Program-made: the position numbers and the translations under genes | Shown here: piece by piece, positions 56,454-64,000 of the stretch | Position numbering within the stretch: the first letter of the stretch is position 1 | Layout of the letters: every line of letters begins with the position of its first letter | Origin: Archivesica marissinica | Lineage: Eukaryota > Mollusca > Bivalvia > Venerida > Vesicomyidae | NCBI GenBank assembly: GCA_014843695.1 | Contig: CM026386.1 | Coordinates: forward strand, 84,247,791-84,311,790 | Direction of reading: 5' to 3' | Length of the DNA: 64,000 nt | Notes under the pieces: generated by a model | The model's input: the letters and a program-made list of their open reading frames with translations, nothing else | What the model was told of the DNA's origin: nothing | The model's database searches: none

Positions 56454-57350
56454 TCAACAGTGCTTATAGCGTGAAGGCAGAGTGTTCCGTAAATAAAACC
56501 TTATAAACGAGCTCTCTGAACTCCAATAACCTGCCCTTAAAACCTTCTCTAAGGGGACATTATTGAGCCATGCCCATGACGTAGACAGATCCCTAACTTC
56601 ATGGGCATTGACATGGTCAGGACATGATTCCTGCTCCCCGGAGAGACTGTAGGCTAACTTAATCGTCTCTACAATCCAACGGGAAATAGTAGACGCTGAC
56701 ACCTCCTTTGTCCAGTTATGACGAAAGGAGATGAATAGTATATGGCGACCCTTCCGTATGTGAGACACCCTCTTAAGATAGGCTTTGAGGACAAAGCTGA
56801 ACGGCACTGTCGTCAGTATCACGGGGAAGGGCTGGTATAGTAATACCGGTGTGTGCCACAGACGGAAGTTGATTCTTAGCAAGAAAACCCGGATAGGTAT
56901 GCAGCTCAACAGCCGACTCGTCGTGTGTGAAATTAACACATGCTTCGTCGGCGATAAAGCGTGAATCTCACTCCGCCTACGACCAGACGCTAAGGCAATA
57001 AGAAATACTGTCTTAAAAGTCAGTAACTTTAACAAACAAGAAGTTAAAGTTTCAAAGAGAGGTTTGGACAGGACACCCAGAACCACTGGAAGATTCCATT
57101 TCAGAACTGGAGAAGAAACCTTAGGTTTCTCCAGTTCCAAACTCCTGATAACATTAGATATTACAGGCTGGTTACTGTAGTTAATGTCCGAGAAATGCCT
57201 AAGCGTAGTAGCAATAGCCGATCTATAGCCTTTAATTGCTACTGGCGTAAGATTCCTCACCTCAAATAAATATATGAGAAATTCAGCAAGTAAGTTTACT
57301 GAAGGACTGAAGGGATCCACTTGCCGTCCGACACACCAATCCAGCCACAC
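56454..57350 (-). CDS. DIRS-type tyrosine recombinase
   Basis: A single open run of about 298 codons. The N-terminal core-binding part includes FLIYLFEVRNLTPVAIKGYR. The catalytic domain shows ALASGRRRSEIHAL (first Arg), then CPDHVNAHEVRDLSTSWAW (His-x-x-Arg), GYWSSESSFIRFYL (second conserved Trp/His position and the nucleophilic Tyr). It would insert circular cDNA by site-specific recombination. The true start is probably upstream, fused to the RNase H/linker frame at 57837-57358, and a frameshift near 57355 separates them. All expected catalytic residues are present. Confidence 0.85.
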   Translation of the reverse strand: MWLDWCVGRQVDPFSPSVNLLAEFLIYLFEVRNLTPVAIKGYRSAIATTLRHFSDINYSNQPVISNVIRSLELEKPKVSSPVLKWNLPVVLGVLSKPLFETLTSCLLKLLTFKTVFLIALASGRRRSEIHALSPTKHVLISHTTSRLLSCIPIRVFLLRINFRLWHTPVLLYQPFPVILTTVPFSFVLKAYLKRVSHIRKGRHILFISFRHNWTKEVSASTISRWIVETIKLAYSLSGEQESCPDHVNAHEVRDLSTSWAWLNNVPLEKVLRAGYWSSESSFIRFYLRNTLPSRYKHC

Positions 57351-57357
57351 TTTCCAC

Positions 57358-58060
57358 CTATACTCGTAAACTGGGTTGGTGGAGGTGCGTTTCGATGAAC
57401 TCGCTTGGCAACCTGTTCAGAAAAGCCCTTCTCTTGCATGCATAGTACGAATGCGTGCAGATGAGGCATAGTACAACCGAGACCGAGGTTGACACAGTAG
57501 GTCGCTCCTGTGTGGAAGACAGATGGGGATTTCCACCAGAAGTGACAACAGAAGACTGAACCACGGCAGTGGAGCAATCAATAACACCAGACACAACTCT
57601 GCTGAACTTGAGTATCACCCGAGACAGCAGCGGAAAAGGGGGGAATGCGTAAGCGTGCATGCCCTCCCAAGTCATGCTCAAAGAGTCTACCCACAGAGCC
57701 AAGGAGTCGGGAACTGGGGAGACGTACGTCGGAAACTGGTGGTTCAACCTGGTGGCGAACAGGTCGACATGCGGTGTCCCCAAGCAACTGAAAACGTGAT
57801 TGAGAATGCCCGCATTCAGAGTCCATTCCGTATGCACTATTCCGCCCTGGTAGAATGTTCAGTTTCCCCGGAAGGAAACGAGCTCTCAGAGTGATTGGCA
57901 CACCCGGTCAAGATCTTGATCGACAGAAGACAAAGTTTCCTGGACCGTGATCCCCCCTCCTTGTTCACATATGACGCCACTGTGGTATTGTCCGTTGCTA
58001 AAAGCACACAGCGGCCTTCTACCACACTGACGAACTGTTTCAGCGCCAGATATGTTTGTT
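57358..58060 (-). pseudogene. DIRS-type RNase H and connecting region
   Basis: Frame pieces on the minus strand are RCVLLATDNTTVASYVNKEG and SRKLCLLSIKIL (58010-57930), then ARFLPGKLNILPGR (about 57880). Next comes the typical DLFATRLNHQFPTYVSPVPD then AFPPFPLLSRVILK (57770-57620). These match the RNase H to recombinase linker of DIRS elements. Three frames are needed, so at least two frameshifts are present. Confidence 0.75.
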
Positions 58061-58830
58061 TACAGCTCTTAAATCAAGAATCAATCTTTTCTTGCCATTA
58101 TTTGGAGTGGATACAGTTCACAATATATGGCTGACTTTCACATTTCTTAATTAAACCTCTATCTAACAAATCTGTTATAGCTTCCGATACAAAATCTGTT
58201 TCAGCTAGGGCCGATTTATTATTTCGCAAGAATGACTTTTCTGGCATTGAATAAAATGGTATTTTGTAGCCATTATCTATTGTTTCTAAAACAAAATCAC
58301 TAGCACCTATTTCTTTCCAAAACTGAATGTTCTCTTTCAGTCTGCCTTTAACCCAAATGTTTGTATTGCCTTGTTCATATTTTGTGAATTTTTGAAAGTC
58401 GTATTCAGATGGATACTTATCTTTAAAGTGTGATGTATCTGCCTCACTTCCTCTGTTCTGTTGTCTGACTTGCTCCGATACGCTGACTGGAAGTGTAAGG
58501 ACAGTCTCGCCGGAAGTGTGTAAATTCGCCACATGCGACACATGACCCCGGGCCACTGTAGCTTGGTCCGACAAGACGCTGAACGAACGAACTGTTGAAG
58601 CCACGAAAAGTATTCCCCCTGAACGCTCCAACCGGAGATGGAAATCTGGGACTGGAGGCAAATGTATTGGAACCTCCAGATGTATATGAAGTAAACTTGA
58701 CGCCAACACTACGCCCAGGACCATACGTGTATGGTGCAGCGCGGGTTTTCTGACTGGTAAACTTGGATCTCTGCTTTTTGAGAGCTCTGTTTTCTGCCTT
58801 GAATTTAATTTGCTAATAGCGCTTGAGAGA
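58060..58830 (-). pseudogene. DIRS-type gag C-terminus and N-terminal reverse transcriptase
   Basis: KAENRALKKQRSKFTSQKTR (about 58800) leads to a CCHC knuckle, CVACGEFTHFRRDC (about 58530). WVKGRLKENIQFWKEIGASD, NGYKIPFYSMPEKSFLRNNK and AITDLLDRGLIKKCESQPYI follow. After a frameshift GKKRLILDLRAVNKH ends the RT at about 58050, where the RNase H begins directly. RT motifs from the palm, including YxDD, are absent. Confidence 0.75.
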
Positions 58831-59298
58831 GCTCACCACCAATTATTTACCAGTACATGTATACATATATAAATATATCGTAAATTTGACAACGTTATCA
58901 TTATACATACAATATCCAATGTTAGATACATAATATACTCTTGTACAACTGATCACAACCGATGCTCATATTTAAACCTATATAATTGTCACTATGCACT
59001 TTCATGGAGTCTTTTCAGATCTCTATATCCGTTCAAACTGTTCATAAAGTAAGTAACCTTTATGAATCTATAGAATATTGTCATCTATTTTGTCAAACAT
59101 TTGAAAACATCTAGCCTTTCGAGTATTTATCTGTTTATCATATTTCACTAACTAAATAAACACGTCTGTGTGGGTCGCTCTCTCAACACTGAATGATAAA
59201 ACCGCGCTAAACATTTACTAATCCCGTGCAACTTAATCCTCTTACGCCCTCTATCGGAGACTTTACCAGTAGAAGGGGAAATAATTTTGTCCTTATTC
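58830..59298. other. spacer inside the DIRS-like element
   Basis: Non-coding AT-rich sequence between two gag-like parts; an intron or insertion is possible. No repeat ends were found. Confidence 0.4.
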
Positions 59299-60322
59299 AT
59301 ACTTCAAACGTAGAAAATTATATGACCTTGCCCTGCACTACTCCCTCACCCTGAATTCTGGAAGTAAGGTCTTCCAGACACGTCTGCACTCTCCTACACC
59401 GAGGGAGCGCTGACGCAGGTGGTAACGGCTGATTGGCCTTGAAAAAGTCCAAGGCAGAGGCGCCAACTTTGACCCTTGGAATAAGCAAAGGAGGGCAGAT
59501 GGTAGAACCAAGCCGGTCTCTAAGCATACCAATGGCTTCGTCATAGGTGGGTGTAAGTCTGTTCTCTTCCACCCCATCCACCTCAGAATCATTACCAATA
59601 GTCTCCCCAGGCTAGGGGTGTATGGTAATGGAATCCATAGTGCCGTGGTCAACTGTGGTAGCCATGGAGCCCCTTGCTAGTCACATATACCGATGGGTCT
59701 ACCTAGCTGCCTGAGAAGCCAAGGGACCCAAGCCTAGCTTAACCGTGGGGTATGATTCTGACTCCTCTACGTCGTAGGGATCAGGATCAGGGACCGTGGC
59801 GGAGACAACAGAAGGCCTGGTTTGCAAGGCCTCTGATGTTCCACTGTTGGCATGAACCAACCCGATCAACTGAGACAAAGTCATCAGTTGATCACTGTTT
59901 AGCCCGCTCAGGTCTGGAACTCTTCTATCCTTGTCTACAGCCGAACACCCTGAAAAGGGAGTGCTAGACGGTGAAGACGTAAGTCCTCTAGGATAGTGAG
60001 TCATAGACCTGCTGCGAGATCTAGAACGGCCAATAGAACGATCATGTCGATGCCTGTGGCGATACGACGAGTCATCCCTACGGCCATGTGTAGGTCGATA
60101 GCTTGACCTATGGCGTCTATCACTCTCGTGAGAACGTGAACGACGACCATGACTACGGTAGCTTCGCGATCTATGCCTCGACAAAGAACGCTTACTACCT
60201 GCACTAGGTGAGCGACTGAAACCACCACTATGGCTCCCGGAAGAGTCACTGTCAGTACCAGAGGTACCCGGTGAAGAGTATGAGCAAAATGTATCAACAC
60301 GTTTTTTAAGATAACATAACAC
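59299..60322 (-). pseudogene. DIRS-type gag-like protein with an SR-rich region
   Basis: The first frame (60322-59699) is rich in serine, arginine and histidine (SRHRSRSYRSHGRRSRSHES-like) and is followed by LSGLNSDQLMTLSQLIGLVH. A second frame (59581-59318) continues with LTPTYDEAIGMLRDRLGSTI and VGASALDFFKANQPLPP, a pattern common in DIRS gag proteins. A stop near 59699 and a frame change separate them. The SR-rich part probably binds nucleic acid. Confidence 0.65.
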
Positions 60323-61069
60323 AGACTGGTTTATGTAAATAGCATTGACATAATAAGCTAAACTATATTAAGTAGCGAAAAGAAACTAGTGTAGCGAAAT
60401 TGGTATTTGATGTATTTCGCAGGGCTGATGCGTGCTTGATTGAACGTCTGATCAGCCAAGTTTTGGTCAAGCACTTGCCAGTCCTATTTAACCTGTCCTT
60501 CTGTGGATTGCTCCTTCCATAAGATCCTCCCATTGTCTATCTTCCTACTTGTTTTTCTTGAGAATAATGAAGTTTTCATGACCTACATGTATATTAGTTC
60601 AGATGTTTTAAAACTTAAAGAGATGCTTGAAATGCTTCCAACTGCTTAATGCCTGTATTGGGTCTAGGGGTGTCGAGGTTCGTTTTATGTCCTGGACTCA
60701 CTGGGTCAAATAACTGGAACAACTAAAGTTGACTGTTTATATTGTTTACTGTACTGTACTATGCTAACGCATACTGTTACGGACCCGAAATCATAGGCTT
60801 CAATCATGTTAGCATTTATTCCAGCCTCACTGGTATCGATGAATCTGCCTGTTTGTAAGTGTAAGTGGATATGATCATGGTTGAACAGTTGAGTCACGTG
60901 TGGTCTCATTATTTCCAACCCATTTAGACGTTGAAACCAATAATACCAGTTCACTTTAGCTCTTATAGCATCTTGGCAGCTTAATGATGAGGAAGGAAAC
61001 GCTCCAGGTAGTCAACTACAGCAGGTTCCCACACAAAACTGATTGTTTGAAATTGATTCACTCCATTTT
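60323..61069. other. no recognised feature
   Basis: AT-rich sequence. At 60424-60490 gcagggctgatgcgtgc and caagcacttgccagtcct faintly recall the hAT-like ends, too weak to call. Confidence 0.4.
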
Positions 61070-61305
61070 GAAACACTGTTTATTAATTTCATTTCTGCAA
61101 AACGGACATTTTTCAATATAAGCAAAGCAGTCTTTACACACAAGAGATGTACACTGACATAGATTTACCAAATAAACGTCTTTATCTTGCAAACAGACTA
61201 CACACTCTTCCAACCATAAAATGTTATGTATGCAAATGTCAGTGTTAATATTTATTCTACATACATGTATACAGTCAAATTTCCGTATGACAATATTTAT
61301 TCAAT
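61070..61305 (-). CDS. RING-like zinc-finger exon
   Basis: The minus strand encodes LEECVVCLQDKDVYLVNLCQ then CTSLVCKDCFAYIEKCPFCR, followed by NEINKQCFKME and a stop. The eight cysteines are spaced C-x2-C-x11-C-x-C-x4-C-x2-C-x7-C-x2-C. That is a RING finger layout in which Cys replaces the usual His, closest to the short C-terminal RINGs of E3 ubiquitin ligases. The open run begins after a stop near 61305 and has no clear start codon. I infer that it is the last exon of the coiled-coil region to the right on the same strand, but the splice phases do not fit neatly. Confidence 0.6.
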
Positions 61306-61401
61306 ATAACAAAATATTTACTACAAAGAAAAGCCTCTCAAGATAAAGAAACATAATGTTGTAATATTGTGACATGCAGAACATGCTGAGAAAAATGCTT
61401 A

Positions 61402-62112
61402 CCTTCCCTTCCTTGCATCCGGTCCCAGGTTCAAATCCTAATATTTCTAAATCACTATCATCTTCACGGTATTCGTCATCTTAAATGTCATATTCGCTCG
61501 AACGAACGGTAGTGGATGTGTCGTGTACGTTTGAAGTAGCTGGCTCATTGGACACACTTTCTATTGGTTGCATCGTCTCCAGTGGAGATTCGGTTCTGAC
61601 GGCTGTAGGTATCTTTCTTCTGGTCAATTTGACCCGACCAGCCTTTATCAATGCCATAAGCTTAGGGGACATTTGAGTTTGTTGAGACTTTGGTGTCAGT
61701 TGAAACTTTCTTTGAATTGCTAAACATTTCTGAAGCGACTTTTCGCTTCGTACAATGGCCAATGTTTCCATCACCGTCATCAATAGAAGCTAACTCTTTC
61801 TTGATTACAGCCAAAGAACGACTGTTTCTCATTTTCGGCGTTCATTGCATCATACTGAGTGCGAAGATCCGTTGCTAGTTTCATTTGATGTGTCCATTTC
61901 TGTCGAACATCGCTATTTTCACGTTTTAGTTGTATTTGAGCATTGATATAAACGCCAACTTCCCGTTTTAAAGCATCAATTCGTGCCTGCAAAGTTTTCT
62001 GGTCATGGCACAGTGTTCCGTTTTCTGCTTTTAAATGTTTATTCTTGTGTTCCAAATCGGCAATATTGTTACGAGCCGTTGGATGGGCCGATCTGTGGCT
62101 CGTACTGGACTA
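61402..62112 (-). pseudogene. coiled-coil protein region upstream of the RING exon
   Basis: The frame 62112-61780 is strongly heptad-like: NNIADLEHKNKHLKAENGTL, QKTLQARIDALKREVGVYIN, ENSDVRQKWTHQMKLATDLR. It then passes, with a frame change near 61783, into LAIVRSEKSLQKCLAIQRKF and a basic stretch, GRVKLTRRKIPTAVRTES. It ends in an acidic tail, EYDI-stop-DDEYREDDSDLEILGFEP, before a GTAAGC donor at about 61401. A TAA interrupts the tail (61481-61483). No ATG is visible at the 5' end. Coiled coil plus RING suggests an E3 ligase-like protein; the family is not recognised. Confidence 0.5.
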
Positions 62113-63819
62113 CGTTGTACTTGGCCGGAAGTACAGTCGACGACGACAGAGATTTTGGGAGGTAAACGACTGTTGTCCCTGATACGCCCGTGTGACGGTT
62201 AGCCCCGCGACAACAGTACACTCACCGACGCTGGTCTCCTTGTGGGGGGGGGGGTGACTCCGCAATGCTTTATGGGGGGGGGGACAACGAATATTAGACC
62301 GTTTCTAATAATTATAATGTTTATTTAGTAATATCGTAGTGTGAACAGAAAATGCTGTGGCCAAATATTCGCACAGTAGGTCAACGTCATATGCACTGTA
62401 CAAGCTGTCAGTACCCAAAACGTGGCATTGAACAATAGACAAACAATTATTTATTTCATAAATAATTTATCTAAAAATAAAATAAAATATTACTATCAAG
62501 TTTCACAACCATTTCCCAAAAGCACTACTTATTAAATAATTTGTTAACAAAATAGCACATCTTAGAGTTTATTATGGCCGAAAGTTCCGAAACGGATGTG
62601 CTATGAAAATTTTAGAAGCCCCTCCCTCTAGAATGAACTTTTGCAGTGCTTATATACCCACATACCATCTCCCCACACAACTATGTGTGGCCACAGGTGT
62701 GTTGGTGGATTCCACAAGTGTGGCGGTGAATCCCACAGTGAAAGCTGTGGAAGAACGCTCCACACAAAACTCGATGGCCACAGATTTGTGTGGGACAGGT
62801 GCTCGTGACTAAAACTTGCTTGAAACACCCAATGAGAGCAATACAACATTAACTAAACACCTATAAACATGAATATTAACCTCAAATTTACGTTTCCGTA
62901 GCGTATTCAAACTGTACATATTAAGTAATCCACCCGAGTCGGTCTGCAAACTACAACGAACTGCACTCAGTATTTACACAGGTCGCCTAGCGACTATTCA
63001 CCATGAAAACAAATGGCTTCAACGAATGAAGGAATCAGTGTAACTCGGTGATTTTCTACAGTCGCACAATCATGTGACAATTAAATTGTAAACAAGAATT
63101 TAACGGAGCATTTCTACGCATAATGACTAAATTCACACCCATTGTAGGTAGCATCTACCCTGTATGACATTCAGATTACAATGCATAACGACCATTGAAA
63201 CTAAATTCACTATATCAGTTAGATAAACGTGATCGAACATCTTGGCAATATCCAAGACGTAAATTGAAATGAAAGCAGTTATGCAGGGTATGTCTGACTG
63301 ACTGCGAGGTATTACATTACCCCCGTATTTCTATGACAAAACTCCTGTTGCCATAAAAGCCAAAATGACAAGTTAATACCTTGTAGTATCAATAATAACA
63401 CATTACATACACGTGGTAGTACCTTAAATAAGTGGTAGTACCTTAAATAATTCTTACATCAACAAATATTTTCTAACAACATGTTATGTTAACACAATAT
63501 GTAAGGTTAAACCACAATTTGTTTGAATTCCTTGCTAAATTCAATGTTCAGTCTCTGTAGAGACAAATATATACGCAATAACTAACTGACACACCTGTCA
63601 ATTCCAGTTTACACTATACAGTACAAGTAGATGTTTCAACCATTACTTTCGGACTCAGATACTCAGGCACGATGAGAGTTTGTATCACACATAATTATTC
63701 ACTAATTTTCAACATTTATAAACACGAGTTACGTTTATTGTTCAACCTTTGAAGATCACCTCTTGGTGGAATTCTTCTTGGTATCCACTGACTTCAATGT
63801 TCCAGTTAGGTTTTCCTTA
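62113..63819. other. no gene; G-runs and a degenerate GTGTGG repeat
   Basis: Two long G-runs lie at about 62234-62246 and 62274-62283. At 62660-62800, ccacan(3-6)gtgtgg-type short inverted motifs recur every 20-30 bases. A 21-bp tandem pair (gtggtagtaccttaaataa) is at about 63413-63450. Otherwise AT-rich. Confidence 0.5.
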
Positions 63820-63999
63820 TTATCGGCACGGGACCTCTTTGTGCGGAGGCAGTGAAGCGTCACGTCTGCGCTGCTCTTCAACTATCATATCGACCGATCG
63901 TGCAATAGATGTCATGGCGGTTGCCATAACTTCCATTTGTTGGCCCAAGTGGTGGGTGGCCCTGGCTGTTGATTCTGTTGAGAAGGCTAACTTCGAGAC
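63820..63999 (-). CDS. partial open frame entering from the right edge
   Basis: The minus strand is open from the window edge to a TAA at 63820-63822. It encodes about 59 codons that look protein-like: KLAFSTESTARATHHLGQQM, EVMATAMTSIARSVDMIVEE then QRRRDASLPPHKEVPCR. It is probably the helical C-terminus of a longer protein. No family is recognised, and the start lies outside the window. Confidence 0.4.
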   Translation of the reverse strand, partial: VSKLAFSTESTARATHHLGQQMEVMATAMTSIARSVDMIVEEQRRRDASLPPHKEVPCR

Positions 64000-64000
64000 G

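Larger units (their letters stand above)
56454..60322 (-). mobile_element. DIRS-like retroelement with internal deletion
   Basis: On the minus strand, in order: an SR-rich gag-like part (60322-59299), a CCHC knuckle and the start of a reverse transcriptase (58800-58060), an RNase H (58050-57600) and a tyrosine recombinase (57350-56454). This domain set is diagnostic of DIRS-type elements, which use a recombinase instead of an integrase. The RT core with its catalytic aspartates is missing. Split or inverted terminal repeats were not identified. Confidence 0.8.

Noticed and set aside
57523..57894. Plus-strand open frame
   Set aside because: It is antisense to the DIRS RNase H/linker coding region, which has clear motifs on the minus strand.
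60420..60490. Short hAT-like MITE (cagggctga ... cttgccagtcct)
   Set aside because: Only a few bases match the hAT-like ends and no partner terminus or duplication is visible.

Overview
This is a repeat-dense, AT-rich piece of an animal genome. I infer a lophotrochozoan, most likely a bivalve mollusc. The grounds are spliced minus-strand exons, a SINE with a tRNA-like head, Tx1-like and I-like non-LTR retrotransposons, a DIRS-like element, hAT, Tc1 and piggyBac DNA transposons, and many minisatellites. There is no bacterial operon, rRNA gene or CRISPR array. I recognise no clearly intact conserved host gene. Positions 15000-15999 are an assembly gap.

Left part (1-13 kb). A 40-bp minisatellite with higher-order structure opens the window, followed by two decayed non-LTR fragments. 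At 5103-9683 lies the most interesting object: inverted repeats of about 350 bp enclose the remains of a large gene. Its product has a candidate RNase H-like (DDE-type) core, a FEN1/XPG-like nuclease domain and a C-terminal CXC-type cysteine cluster. An exact 217-bp piece of the same gene sits 2.6 kb upstream. A second copy at 36909-38945, on the opposite strand, is one open frame of 678 codons. It keeps the N-terminal half and the CXC tail but has lost the nuclease. A Tx1/L1-like LINE end closes this part.

Satellite block (13-20.8 kb). A 43-bp minisatellite runs into the gap. After the gap comes a roughly 4-kb palindrome built from satellite arrays in opposite orientations, with a fragment of a Gypsy-type integrase at its centre. 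A smaller foldback insertion with an 8-bp target duplication lies inside its left arm.

Nested transposons (20.7-34.7 kb). A minus-strand gene with zinc fingers and a tyrosine-recombinase-like domain runs from 29133 to 20756. A 6.1-kb piggyBac element with TTAA duplications occupies what looks like one of its introns, and a Tc1-type element lies inside that piggyBac. The end of an hAT-like element cuts the gene off before its catalytic motif. Further right, another Tc1-type transposase gene is split by a 2.4-kb hAT-like element. That element's C-terminal exon carries an expanded 36-bp coding minisatellite.

Right part (35.5-64 kb). This holds 44-bp and 21-bp minisatellites and two related hAT remnants, each followed by a duplicated anonymous segment. 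One duplicate carries a SINE insertion and the other shows the empty site. There is one full-length tRNA-like SINE with target duplications, a Tx1 fragment, an almost full-length but frameshifted I-like LINE (49.2-55.25 kb), and a minus-strand DIRS-like element with an internal deletion (60.3-56.45 kb). A coiled-coil plus RING-like coding region (62.1-61.07 kb) and a partial open frame at the right edge finish the window. Almost every coding region is broken by stops or frameshifts, so this reads as a graveyard of nested mobile elements.
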